From the NCBI GenBank assembly GCA_017307285.1, contig JAFKFI010000052.1, positions 41,974 through 105,973 on the forward strand: 64,000 bases of DNA. The letters run 5' to 3'. The translations under genes were made by a program, and so were the position numbers. Position 1 is the stretch's first letter, and each line of letters starts with the position of its first letter. The notes beneath the pieces were generated by a model. That model ran no database searches, had not been told where the DNA came from, and worked only from the letters and a program-made list of their open reading frames with translations. Below are positions 40,434 through 49,190 of this stretch, piece after piece. This DNA comes from Alphaproteobacteria bacterium (GTDB lineage Bacteria > Pseudomonadota > Alphaproteobacteria > Acetobacterales > Acetobacteraceae).

Positions 40434-42425
40434 CTATTGGCCGGCCGCGGCTGGTACGGCGGGTGAGCCGGCCCCGTTCTCGGGCGTGGCGAGTGGTCGG
40501 CCGCCGAGATCCTGCGGGGCGGGTTGTCGCGCTGGGTCGTGACCGATGAGCTGCCGGAGCGCGGCTTCCAGGTCGCCCGGCCCGAGCGGCTTGCGCAACA
40601 CTCTGGCACGCCCGCCATCCCTCCACTCGTACGCCAGTTCGCCGTAGCCGGTCGCGAAGATGACCGGCACGCCTCGTTCCGACAGCCTCTCGGCGGCAGG
40701 ATATGACGGGCTGCCAGCCAGATTGATGTCGAGCACGGCAGCGTCGATCCGCTCCTCCGTCTCGATCAGGCGCAGCGCCTCGCCCAGCGTGGCGGCTGGC
40801 CCGACCACCTGATAGCCGAGCCGGCGCAGCGTCATCTCGAACTCCAGCGCCACGACCGGCTCGTCCTCTACCAGCAGGACATGGGGCCCGTTTAGCCCGC
40901 CGTCGCTGTCGCGCATCTCCGCCCTGGTCGGCATCCTGCCCGACGGCGTCGGGTCCGCCGACCGGGCACCGCCATCGAGCCGCAGCCATTGCGACGCAAT
41001 GACGATTTCGCACCGGAGACCTTGCGGCCGCCAATCCTGGACCACGGTGCCGCCGAGCTGCGAGCAGACCGTCGCCTCGATAAGCTTCGAGCCGAAGCCC
41101 GGCGGCCCCGTGGTCGTCACCGGTGGCCCGCCGCTCTCATCCCAGACCAGCCGCAGGGTGCCATCGGGCGGCACCGTCCAGCTCAGCTCCAACCGGCCGC
41201 CGGCATGCGATAGCGCGCCGAACTTCGCCGCGTTCGTGGCAAGCTCGTGCAGCACCATTGCCACCGGTTGCACTGCCCCTGGAGCGAGGACCACCGGCGG
41301 GCCGGACGAGTCCGCGCAGCGTGCCGCGAGATAGGGGGCGAGCTCCGTCTCCGCTACCCAGCGCAATTCGGCGCCGACCCAATGCTGGTCCGCGAGCAGC
41401 GTATGCGCGTGGGCGAGAGCGGCGATCCGCCCCTCCACCGCCTCGGCGAACCGACGTGGGTCCTCGGCGCGGGTCATCCGGATCACCGACAGCGCGACCG
41501 CGAGCACGTTCTTGGCGCGGTGATCCACCTCGCCTGCCAGCATAGATTGTCGCTGCTCCGCCTCATGCCGCGCCGTTACGTCGCGGGTGATCGCAAGCTG
41601 TGCGACCACGCGGCCGGGCAGCGGCAGGGGAGCGGCGTGCGTCTCCATGCGCCGCCGCCCGCCGCGTAACCCGACAACGGCGAACTCCCAGCTCATCGCC
41701 TCGCCCGCGCAAACACGGGCATGGTTCGCCTGCCATACCGCGAGGTCCTCTGGGGCGATCAAGGTGAACACCGAGCGACCCTCGACCTCGCCTGCTCCAT
41801 CGGCCTCTATCATGCCGAGGCCCGCCGGGTTCATCCGCAGCAAGGTCCCGTCCGAGGCAACAACCTTGATACATTCGGGGGTGGTGTCGAACACGGCGCG
41901 CAGCCGCGCCTCGCTGTCGGCGAGTGCCGCCTCGGTTGCCTTGCGCCCGCTGATGTCGACCAGCACGTTGAGCGCGCCGACGATATGGCCCGCCGAGTCC
42001 CGCAGCGGCGTCGGATAGGCGGCGAAGGGCACCCGGGTGCCGTCCGGCCGCTCGGCTACGGCCTCGCCTCCGTGCACCGCCCGTTGTTCGCGCACCGCCA
42101 CGGCCATCGGGCACTCGTCATGGCGCATGGGGCTGCCATTCGGCCAGAACAGCCGCCATGAGCCGCAGAACCGTGCGTCGCCGAGCATTGGCCGGCAGCC
42201 CCAGAGCTCAGCCGCAGCCTCATTGAAATAGGTGATCCTGCCTGCCGGATCGGTGACATAGACGGCCACCCCGAGCGAATCGAGTAGCTCGTGGTCTGCC
42301 CGCTGGCGCGGGTTCAGCAACCCCTCCGAGCCAGCTTGCCCCTTGCCGAGTTCCGTCCGGAAGGTCCGCAGCGCCGCCCGTACGGCCGTAGCCCAGCGTC
42401 GCGGACCCGCCGGGCGCGTCGGCAA
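40434..42425 (-). CDS. HWE-family hybrid sensor histidine kinase (PAS-PAS-HWE-receiver)
   Basis: This protein of about 663 residues has two PAS domains (LGVAVYVTDPAGRITYFNEA and LRAVFDTTPECIKVVASDGT), a HWE-type kinase (H-box MLAGEVDHRAKNVLAVALSV, N-box VLHELATNAAKFGALSH and the W-E motif LVWDESGGP), and a C-terminal receiver (HVLLVEDEPVVALEFE with phospho-acceptor in AAVLDINLAG). It has no membrane helix, so it senses a cytoplasmic cue, possibly light or redox. No ATG fits; TTG 42425 is a guess, and the start could be anywhere from 42540 to the first PAS domain. It is divergent from the CoA-transferase gene. The autophosphorylated His would pass phosphate to its own receiver. Confidence 0.82.
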   Translation of the reverse strand: MPTRPAGPRRWATAVRAALRTFRTELGKGQAGSEGLLNPRQRADHELLDSLGVAVYVTDPAGRITYFNEAAAELWGCRPMLGDARFCGSWRLFWPNGSPMRHDECPMAVAVREQRAVHGGEAVAERPDGTRVPFAAYPTPLRDSAGHIVGALNVLVDISGRKATEAALADSEARLRAVFDTTPECIKVVASDGTLLRMNPAGLGMIEADGAGEVEGRSVFTLIAPEDLAVWQANHARVCAGEAMSWEFAVVGLRGGRRRMETHAAPLPLPGRVVAQLAITRDVTARHEAEQRQSMLAGEVDHRAKNVLAVALSVIRMTRAEDPRRFAEAVEGRIAALAHAHTLLADQHWVGAELRWVAETELAPYLAARCADSSGPPVVLAPGAVQPVAMVLHELATNAAKFGALSHAGGRLELSWTVPPDGTLRLVWDESGGPPVTTTGPPGFGSKLIEATVCSQLGGTVVQDWRPQGLRCEIVIASQWLRLDGGARSADPTPSGRMPTRAEMRDSDGGLNGPHVLLVEDEPVVALEFEMTLRRLGYQVVGPAATLGEALRLIETEERIDAAVLDINLAGSPSYPAAERLSERGVPVIFATGYGELAYEWRDGGRARVLRKPLGPGDLEAALRQLIGHDPARQPAPQDLGGRPLATPENGAGSPAVPAAAGQ

Positions 42426-42635
42426 GGCTTCTCGCCCGACGACGTGGTTCGGGCTCAACCGAGCATCCCTGGAAGTGAGCGTCTGTCGGGCAAGTCGGCT
42501 CCGCGCGCTCCAAAACGGAGCTTTCGGATTATACTTGGGATAACGCTGTGTCGACACGGGCGAAGTACCACAAGACGGTGACAGAGTGGCTTCTCCGTGA
42601 ACACTATCGGGACCGACACGGGAAGGAACCGATAG

Positions 42636-43769
42636 ATGCCGTATACCGGGCCGCTCGCCGGCACCAAGGTCATCGAAGCCTGCTCCAACCTCGCAGGTCC
42701 GGTCACTGGCACGATATTCGGCGATCTCGGCGCCGACGTAATTAAGATCGAGAAGCCCAACGGCGGCGATGACGCGCGCGGCTGGGCGCCGCCCTATTGG
42801 AATGGCCACGGCGCCAGCTTCCAAGCGATCAACCGCAACAAGCGTTCGGTGGCGCTCGACCTCAAGCGACCGGAGCATCTCGCCGCTCTCAAGCGCCTCG
42901 TCGTAGAGGCCGACGTGTTCGTCCACAACATGCGGCCGGGGACGGCCGAATCGCTCGGCCTCAGCGGCGCGGAGGCGCTGGCGCTCAACCCGCGCCTGAT
43001 CTACTGCGCGATCGGGGCCTACGGCTCGAAAGGTCCGTGGTCCGGCTGGAGTGCCTATGACGGGCTTGCGCAGGCATTGTCCTCGCAGATGCACAGCAAC
43101 GGCGAGCCCGATGGGGAGCCGCTGCTCGTCCCTGGCGGCATCGTCGACAAGGGTGCCGGCATGTGGGCCGCGATCGCCACGCTCGGTGCGTTGCTGCGCC
43201 GCGCGAGCACCGGCAAGGGCGCGGTGGTCGAGACCTCGCTGCTGGAGACCTCGCTGTTCTGGCGCGACGGGGGCTTTGCCAACTACCAGGCAACCGGCCG
43301 GATCGCACCGCGCGCCGGCAACGCCGCGGCGACCATTGTGCCGTACGGTGTGTTCCGCACCGGCACTGGCCCCATGATGATCGGCTGCGCGGGCGATGGG
43401 CTGTTCGCTGGCCTCGCACGCCTGCTCGGCCGCCCCGAATGGATCGAGGACCCGCGTTTCGCCAGCAACCCGGCGCGCATCGCCAACCGCGACGTGCTGA
43501 TCCCGCTGATCGAGGCCGTGCTCGCCACGCGCCCGCGCGACGAGTGGGTCGAGCTGCTCGGCGCCAACCGCATCCCCTGTGCGCCGATCCTCGATGCCGC
43601 CGAGGCTCTGGCCCACCCGCAAGTCCAGGCGCTCGGCATTTTCCAGTCACCCCCCGAGATGGACATGAAGCTGGTCTCCGCCCCCTGGACCATCGACGGC
43701 CAGCGTCCCCCGATCCGCCGCCCGGCGCCCGCGCTTGGCGAGGACAACGAGGCGGTGCTGGAGGGCTGA
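42636..43769 (+). CDS. CaiB/BaiF-family CoA transferase (class III)
   Basis: This 377-residue enzyme has the family start LAGTKVIEACSNLAGPVTGT and GDLGADVIKIEKPNGGDDAR, the mid-part FVHNMRPGTAESLGLSG, and the catalytic Asp in PGGIVDKGAGMWAAIATLGA (D171). Class III enzymes move CoA between carboxylic acids such as formate/oxalate, carnitine or bile acids. GGAAGGAA precedes ATG 42636. It is alone, with the kinase gene divergent. The substrate pair is unknown. Confidence 0.92.
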   Translation: MPYTGPLAGTKVIEACSNLAGPVTGTIFGDLGADVIKIEKPNGGDDARGWAPPYWNGHGASFQAINRNKRSVALDLKRPEHLAALKRLVVEADVFVHNMRPGTAESLGLSGAEALALNPRLIYCAIGAYGSKGPWSGWSAYDGLAQALSSQMHSNGEPDGEPLLVPGGIVDKGAGMWAAIATLGALLRRASTGKGAVVETSLLETSLFWRDGGFANYQATGRIAPRAGNAAATIVPYGVFRTGTGPMMIGCAGDGLFAGLARLLGRPEWIEDPRFASNPARIANRDVLIPLIEAVLATRPRDEWVELLGANRIPCAPILDAAEALAHPQVQALGIFQSPPEMDMKLVSAPWTIDGQRPPIRRPAPALGEDNEAVLEG

Positions 43770-43964
43770 GCGCGACCGGCGCCAACACGGCGCACCGGCA
43801 GAAATTTGGCGCCGGCAATCATTCGCATATCCAATAAGAACTAGGCCAAAAGGCCAAAAATCATGGCCATCTTGCGAGGCTCCATGATTAGCGGACGATG
43901 GTATGGATTCCCGGCGGGCCCCGAGGCCTCTTTGCCGCGGCCCTCGCGGACTGGGGGAGGGAAC

Positions 43965-45773
43965 ATGACACTGCATATCAGCGGCACCGTGACCGGCCCG
44001 GTCGTCCTCGGCCCGAACAGCAAGCACCTGACGACGATCACCAACACGGGCGCGGTAAACTCGACGGGCATCGGGGTCGATGGCATCGACGGGCCGGCCG
44101 GCAATCGCTGGCCCATCGAGAACGACGGTACGATCACCGCGTCGGGCGGTCTTGGCATCTCGCTGGCGGCCGGTGGCAGTGTCGATAATGGCGCGAGCGC
44201 ACTTATCTCCGGCGGCATCGCTGGTATCCTGATCAATGGCGCCGCCGGAGCGGTAGCCAACGCCGGCAGCATCTACGGCGCGGGCACGGGCAATACTGTC
44301 GTCAATTCCACATTGGTGATCTCGGGCGACGGTGTCGCATTCCTCGCCGGCGGCAGCGTGACAAACGCCGGCAGCGGCTCGATCTCTGGCCATGGTGCCC
44401 GCGGCGTTGGCGATTCCTCGGGGTCCGGTGTCTTTATCACCGGCGGCTCCGCGAGGGTCACGAATTCCGGGAACATCAACGCGACGGCCTATGGCGTTGC
44501 GCTGGACAGCGGCGGCGGCGTCACCAACACGAGCACCGGGTCGATCCAGGGTGTCGAGGACGGCGTCAAGATCAGCAACCAACCTGGAGCCGTGACAAAC
44601 GCGGGCAGCATCGTCGCGAAGGACGATCCCACCAGGGGCGGCGACGATGGCGTCGCGCTCTTTGCCGGGGGCACGGTGACCAATGGCGCGGGTGCGTTGA
44701 TCCAATCGGGGTCCGGATTTGGAACCCCTCTCTCGGCCGCGGGCGTCTTCACCACCAATGGTTCCGGCTCGGTCGCGAATAGCGGCAGCATCAAGGGCAC
44801 TATATTCGGCGCCCTCCTCACGCCGGGCAGCATCGCCAATGCTTCGGGCACCGTAACCAATTCCGCGTCCGGGGCGATCTCCGGAGGCGAGGCGGGCGTT
44901 GCCTTCAATATCATGGGCGGGGCGCTCGTTAATGCTGGCCAGATCAGCGCTTCCGGCGCCGGCGGGGCGGGCGCCGATCTGGAAGCTGGCGGCAGCGTCA
45001 CCAATTCAGCGGGTGGGTCGATCTCGGGCACCCTATTCGGCGTCCTCATCGCCGGCGGCTCCGGCACGATCGCTAACGCCGGCACGCTCTCGGGGGGAGT
45101 TTATGCTGCCAAGTTCTCCGGCGGCGGCACCAACACACTGCTGGTCGAGCCGGGCGCCGTATTTGTCGGCGCGATTGGCGGCGCGCTCGGCGCCAGCAAC
45201 ACGCTGGAGTCCGTCGCCGGGAGCAACGCCGCGATCGGTAGCCTCATCAATTTCCAGACCCTCGCGGTCGACCCCGGCAGCGCGATGACCCTGAATGGCG
45301 CCACCGTCGTCCCGACCGTGCTCGACAACGGCACCCTTGAGATCACCGATTCGCTCGACGTCTCGACGGCGATCGATCCCGCCAGCACCGGCGTGTTCCG
45401 GCTCGACAGCGGCAGCGTGCTGGACGTCGCCGCCGCAGTAGGCGCGAGAACGATGATGAGCTTCATCGGCCCGAGCGAGCTTGCGATCGACGATGTCGGC
45501 GCGTTCGGCAGCCAGGTCGGCGACCCGCTCGCCTATTCGGGCCCGCTGCTCGCGCAGTTCGGCGCCGGCGACGTGATCGACCTGAAGAATTTCGGCTTCG
45601 CGGGCGTGTCGCTGAGCCCGCTGACGAGCAATGGCGTGCTTCACATCACCAACGCCTCGGTCAGCGGCTCGCGGGTCGCGGACCTCAAGTTTGACACCTC
45701 GACCCTGGGCGCCGGCCATTTCCAGGCGAGTTCGGACGGAGGCGCCGGCGCGCTCATCACCCTGGAGCCCTGA
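43965..45773 (+). CDS. beta-helix repeat protein, adhesin-like
   Basis: This 602-residue protein is built of Gly/Ser/Asn/Thr-rich repeats of about 18-22 residues, each with a TN(A/S)G or NAGSI element: GGSVTNAGSGSISGHGARGV and GGTVTNGAGALIQSGSGFG are examples. This predicts a long right-handed beta-helix. The last 150 residues form a different domain (SLDVSTAIDPASTGVFRLDS and FGAGDVIDLKNFGFAGV). ATG 43965 follows GGGAGGG. There is no N-terminal signal peptide and no autotransporter barrel, so if secreted it would need type I or two-partner export. It is convergent with the SARP gene, two bases apart. Confidence 0.72.
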   Translation: MTLHISGTVTGPVVLGPNSKHLTTITNTGAVNSTGIGVDGIDGPAGNRWPIENDGTITASGGLGISLAAGGSVDNGASALISGGIAGILINGAAGAVANAGSIYGAGTGNTVVNSTLVISGDGVAFLAGGSVTNAGSGSISGHGARGVGDSSGSGVFITGGSARVTNSGNINATAYGVALDSGGGVTNTSTGSIQGVEDGVKISNQPGAVTNAGSIVAKDDPTRGGDDGVALFAGGTVTNGAGALIQSGSGFGTPLSAAGVFTTNGSGSVANSGSIKGTIFGALLTPGSIANASGTVTNSASGAISGGEAGVAFNIMGGALVNAGQISASGAGGAGADLEAGGSVTNSAGGSISGTLFGVLIAGGSGTIANAGTLSGGVYAAKFSGGGTNTLLVEPGAVFVGAIGGALGASNTLESVAGSNAAIGSLINFQTLAVDPGSAMTLNGATVVPTVLDNGTLEITDSLDVSTAIDPASTGVFRLDSGSVLDVAAAVGARTMMSFIGPSELAIDDVGAFGSQVGDPLAYSGPLLAQFGAGDVIDLKNFGFAGVSLSPLTSNGVLHITNASVSGSRVADLKFDTSTLGAGHFQASSDGGAGALITLEP

Positions 45774-45775
45774 AA

Positions 45776-47416
45776 CTACTCCGGCAACCCGCCCAGCCGC
45801 AGTCCCTCGGCGAAGCGCGCGAGGTCCGCTGGGCGGAGCAGGGGGGAGCGGCGGATCGCCTCGCTGATGGTGAAATCGGGCTCCAGCGCCAGCAGCCGCG
45901 AACGCACCTCGACCGCTTCGGCCGTACGCCTCAAATGACCGAGCGCCGATAGCAGGGCCTTCCAGCTCGACGAGAAGCCCGGCTTCAACTGAGCCGTGAG
46001 CCGCCCGAGCAGCGCTGCCCGCTCATACTCGCCGAGCAGCAGATGCGGCATCATCAGCGCCATGTCGAAAAAGAAGGCGTGCGGGTCGAACGGCGACAGG
46101 CGGCGTGCTCGCTCGATGCGCCGGATCGCCTCGACGTGTTCGCCGCGGTAGCAGTGGGCCAGACCCGACATCATCCAGGCGAGCGGCAGCGCCGGATTGA
46201 GCGCGAGCGCCCGCTCGTGCAGCGCCACGGCCTCCTCCACCTGCCGGTCGAGAAAGCTGCGGACGTGTCCGGCGACGGTCAGCGCGCGCGCGTCCGACGG
46301 GTCGAGGGTCACGGCCCGCTCGGCGAGCTCGCCGGCCCGCGCCATCGCCGCGCCGGGGTCGATTTCCCAGCCTTGCCCCACGGCCATGACGTGCCAGTAG
46401 GCGAACCAAGAATGCGAAGGCACGTGTTCAGGGGCCAGCCGCACCGCTTCGGAGAGCATGCGCCCGGCGCGCGCGAAGACATCGCGTTCCAGCCGGAGGA
46501 TGCCCGGAATCGCGGCCAGGGTGAGGTCGTGCGCGGTTGGCGCGCGAGCCACGCGGGAGGCGGCGCGCGCGCCCTCGCGCAGCAACAATTCCGGTTCGAC
46601 CTGAGCCGCGGTTTCCGCTGCGATCGCGTCCTGCAGCCCCAAAAGGTCGGTGGCCTCGAAATCGAAGTTCCGCGCCCAGACCACCTCGCCTGCCGATCGC
46701 ATATCCTGCAGGCGAAGGGCGACGCGCACCAGTGGGCCGGCGCGCCGCACCGTGCCGTCCAGCGCGTAATCCGCTTCCGGTTCCGTCGCACTGTCCCACA
46801 ACGCGGATGGCGACAGGCAGCCGATCCAGCGGAAGCGCGAGAGCGCCGCGGCAATTTCATGACCGAGCCCGTCGGTCAGCGCGCGATCCTCCGGCGTGTC
46901 GTCCTCAACTCCCAGCAGCCGCAGCGGCCGCACCCCGAGCCGTACACCCCGGGCGGCCGGGGCCTCGGTCCGGACCGGAGCGGCGAGCAGCGCCTGCTCG
47001 GCTTCCAACCAGGCGTCGAACGCCGGATCGAGCCCGCCCAGATCCTCGAGCAGCACGCCGCCAACAGATTCGGTCTGCCGCAGGTCGATCCACACCGCCT
47101 CCTCGGTCAGGCGCAGCTGCTCGCGATCGGCTTCCAGCACGCCAGGACCGAGCGCTTGCAGCAGGCCCTGTAGCTCATGAATGCACTGGCGGAGCGAGCC
47201 GCGCGCCTGTTCGCGCTCCCGCCGGCTCCACAGGAGGGCGGTGATGCGGGCGCGCGTCACCGGCTTCGGCGAGGCCAGCGCCAGGATCGCCAGTACCGCG
47301 CGCGCCTTGCGGGTTCGCGGTAGCAGACTGTTTCCGTGCGCGTCCACCGCCTGCATTGAGCCGATCAGGTGCAACCATAGGCGAGGCGATGCCTGCCGAT
47401 GGAGCGCAAGGGACAT
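45776..47416 (-). CDS. SARP-type transcriptional activator with TPR domain
   Basis: This 546-residue regulator has an N-terminal OmpR-like winged helix plus bacterial transcriptional activator domain: HLIGSMQAVDAHGNSLLPRT, then RKARAVLAILALASPKPVTR and RGSLRQCIHELQGLLQALG (residues 1-120). A middle alpha-beta domain of TolB/FlgO type follows (DGLGHEIAAALSRFRWIGCL), then at least five TPR-like repeats, e.g. ERAVTLDPSDARALTVAGHV. SARP proteins activate secondary-metabolite or peptide genes. AGGAG stands six bases before ATG 47416. It is divergent from the two-repeat peptide gene and shares the 274-bp intergenic region, so it probably controls it. Confidence 0.8.
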   Translation of the reverse strand: MSLALHRQASPRLWLHLIGSMQAVDAHGNSLLPRTRKARAVLAILALASPKPVTRARITALLWSRREREQARGSLRQCIHELQGLLQALGPGVLEADREQLRLTEEAVWIDLRQTESVGGVLLEDLGGLDPAFDAWLEAEQALLAAPVRTEAPAARGVRLGVRPLRLLGVEDDTPEDRALTDGLGHEIAAALSRFRWIGCLSPSALWDSATEPEADYALDGTVRRAGPLVRVALRLQDMRSAGEVVWARNFDFEATDLLGLQDAIAAETAAQVEPELLLREGARAASRVARAPTAHDLTLAAIPGILRLERDVFARAGRMLSEAVRLAPEHVPSHSWFAYWHVMAVGQGWEIDPGAAMARAGELAERAVTLDPSDARALTVAGHVRSFLDRQVEEAVALHERALALNPALPLAWMMSGLAHCYRGEHVEAIRRIERARRLSPFDPHAFFFDMALMMPHLLLGEYERAALLGRLTAQLKPGFSSSWKALLSALGHLRRTAEAVEVRSRLLALEPDFTISEAIRRSPLLRPADLARFAEGLRLGGLPE

Positions 47417-47494
47417 GGATCGCTCCTGTATGCGGGTCACAAACTAGTGACAATGCCCTGGCGCGGCAAGCAGAGGTTGTCAGGAAAAAAATCC

Positions 47495-47623
47495 TTGACT
47501 GGGCTGGAAAATCCTCCTAGAGATTGGCTCGTCAACGGGCGAATTGCGCCCATTTGACGTTCTCCTCCTGGTCTTATCTGATTTGCTTGACGGCCCGGCT
47601 CTCGCCCACGCGAGCCGGGCCGT
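47495..47623. promoter_or_regulatory. divergent regulatory region of the SARP and repeat-peptide genes
   Basis: TTGACT at 47495-47500 followed after 17 bp by TAGAGA (47518-47523) is a possible plus-strand promoter. An imperfect palindrome GTCAA.GGGCG / CGCCC..TTGAC lies at 47531-47558, and a 12-bp perfect stem (ACGGCCCGGCTC with GAGCCGGGCCGT) at 47590-47623 is followed by TTGGCATTTTGG. The palindrome is a candidate SARP or repressor site; the stem may be an attenuator in the peptide leader. Confidence 0.45.
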
Positions 47624-47690
47624 TGGCATTTTGGCAACCTGGAGGGGTCATGCTGACCGCGATCACACAGGATCAGACAGGAGTTTCAAA

Positions 47691-47861
47691 ATGAACCAGT
47701 CCGCTCTCCCGCCCGTCGCTCGCCCCGAGATCGCCGATGCCGGCCGCATCCGCCTTGGCGCCGGCTGCAAGTTGCTGCCGCCGGCGCCGCGTCCCGAGGT
47801 GGCCGATGCCGGCCGCATCCGTCTCGGCGCCGGCTGCCGCCAGCCGCGCGCGGCGCGCTAG
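47691..47861 (+). CDS. 56-residue peptide of two 23-residue repeats (putative RiPP precursor)
   Basis: ATG 47691 is preceded by GGAG. The product consists of a six-residue start (MNQSAL), then two 23-residue units with the shared core RPE(I/V)ADAGRIRLGAGC, residues 11-26 and 34-49, and a basic tail. The repeat period is exactly 69 bp. Each unit ends in a single Cys after GRIRLGAG. Such repeated cores with conserved Cys, Arg and Asp resemble multi-core precursors of ribosomally made, modified peptides. It is divergent from a SARP activator, and followed by a strong stem-loop and a DUF6065-like gene. The peptide family is not recognised by name; it could instead be a small metal-binding protein. 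Confidence 0.7.
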   Translation: MNQSALPPVARPEIADAGRIRLGAGCKLLPPAPRPEVADAGRIRLGAGCRQPRAAR

Positions 47862-47871
47862 GCCCGGCGAG

Positions 47872-47949
47872 CCTCGCGGCCGGGGTCCTCCTCCGTCCGG
47901 CCGCGAGGTCGCTATCGTCTCTGCCCGCTCGCACCAGTTTTCCTGGTGC
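47872..47949 (+). terminator. two stem-loops between the repeat-peptide and DUF6065-like genes
   Basis: A perfect 12-bp stem (47872-47883, CCTCGCGGCCGG, with 47897-47908) with a 13-base loop is followed by a second perfect stem GCACCAG/CTGGTGC (47931-47937 and 47943-47949) with a TTTTC loop. A partial terminator here would let the peptide be made in excess of the downstream protein, a common arrangement for precursor peptides. Confidence 0.6.
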
Positions 47950-47979
47950 GCCCTCGCCCGAAAAAACGGGACAAAACTT

Positions 47980-48786
47980 ATGATCTCGCCAGCCATTTCA
48001 GCCCCCGGCGTGCGCTTCCATCGCCTGATCTCCACGGCCCCTCCGCCGGTCCGCGCGGACCGGTCCGCCGCCGGCACCCTGCCGACCCGTGCCACCCGGT
48101 ATTGCGACGCCGTCACCTCCGCCGCCGGCTTCGGTTGGCACGTCTTCTCGCCGATGGACCTCTCACTATACTGGGATGGCGAGGCGGTATTCTGGACCTA
48201 TGGCGACATTGGCGAGTGGCTGCCGCTCGGTGCCGCACAATTCCCGCATTTCGCCGCCAATTTCGACGGTTTTGCCCCGCCCGAGGCGCAGGGCTGCTCG
48301 CCTCCGTTCCTCACCGCGCTGCCAGAGCCCGGCGTCGTGCAGATCTGGACTGGTCTGATTGCCCGTACCGCGCCCGGCTGGAGCCTGCTGATCCGCGGCC
48401 CGGCCAACCTGCCGCCGGTCCCCGGCGTGTCGCCCTACGAAGGCATCGTCGAGACCGATCGCTGGTTCGGCCCGCTCTTCATCAATCTCCGGCTCACCCG
48501 CACCCATGCGCCGATTTCGCTGAACATCGACACACCGCTCGCGCAAATCCAACCACTGCCGCGCGCCGCCTATGCCGAGCAGACGCTCGACGCTACCTCC
48601 CTGCTGGATACGCTCGCGCCGGAGGACTGGGCCGACTACGTGGACACCATCGTCCGCCCCAATGACGACCCGGATCGCAGGCAGGGCAGCTACGCCGTCG
48701 CGGCCCGCAAGCGCCGCCGGGGCGAGTGCCCGTTCAGCGGCGCGAGGGTGGGAGCCGGGACGGCGGCGCCACTGCTGGCGGGATAG
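47980..48786 (+). CDS. DUF6065-like protein
   Basis: This 268-residue protein matches the DUF6065 pattern in my recollection: RYCDAVTSAAGFGWHVFSPM, then DLSLYWDGEAVFWTYGD, later GWSLLIRGPANLPPVPGV and YEGIVETDRWFGPLFINLRL, then PLAQIQPLPRAAY. The family function is undescribed. ATG 47980 was chosen; its ribosome site is weak (GGGA) and lies behind two stem-loops, so translation or transcription may be controlled. It follows the repeat peptide by 118 bp, and may act on it or bind it. The last 45 residues are basic and look disordered. Confidence 0.65.
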   Translation: MISPAISAPGVRFHRLISTAPPPVRADRSAAGTLPTRATRYCDAVTSAAGFGWHVFSPMDLSLYWDGEAVFWTYGDIGEWLPLGAAQFPHFAANFDGFAPPEAQGCSPPFLTALPEPGVVQIWTGLIARTAPGWSLLIRGPANLPPVPGVSPYEGIVETDRWFGPLFINLRLTRTHAPISLNIDTPLAQIQPLPRAAYAEQTLDATSLLDTLAPEDWADYVDTIVRPNDDPDRRQGSYAVAARKRRRGECPFSGARVGAGTAAPLLAG

Positions 48787-48849
48787 GCTCGGCCTTGAGC
48801 AGGGCGGAGGCCCTCTCGCCCGGTGAAATCCGGGCGGCGTATCCCCGTG

Positions 48850-49170
48850 TCAGCCTCCGACGATGCGTTCGATTGACGAGACGATCCTCTGCCCGGCGGG
48901 CGTGAGGGTTGCCACCTTGTTGCGGCGATCGATCGGGGACTCCTGCATACGGATCGTCCCCAGGCCATCCGGTAAATCGGACAGCCTGGAGAAGACGCGG
49001 GATATGGCAGACTTGGACACGCCGATTAGTTTCATCGCCTCTCGCTGCCCGAGACCGGGCTTATGCGCGATGCTGAGCAAGGCCAGCGCCATTTGCGCCG
49101 GCATCTCTGGGTCGAGTTTACGAAACTCCTCCGAGACCAATACGGCCTTCGTCAGGGGCGCCACCGCCAT
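48850..49170 (-). CDS. MarR-like winged-helix regulator
   Basis: This 106-residue protein has a winged-helix DNA-binding fold: MPAQMALALLSIAHKPGLGQ, then REAMKLIGVSKSAISRVFSR, and the wing IDRRNKVATLTPAGQRIV. The usual N- and C-terminal dimerisation helices are short, so it is a minimal MarR. A start at TTG 49194 overlapping the receiver stop (TTGA) is an alternative, which would couple the two genes. It is convergent with the DUF6065-like gene and may control the peptide locus. Confidence 0.75.
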   Translation of the reverse strand: MAVAPLTKAVLVSEEFRKLDPEMPAQMALALLSIAHKPGLGQREAMKLIGVSKSAISRVFSRLSDLPDGLGTIRMQESPIDRRNKVATLTPAGQRIVSSIERIVGG

Positions 49171-49190
49171 CGCTTGTTGCGGATGAAAGA

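Noticed and set aside
42430..43622. Upstream extension of the HWE kinase frame into the CoA-transferase gene
   Set aside because: The extension is antisense to the conserved CaiB-type sequence and carries no domain; the kinase starts near its first PAS domain.
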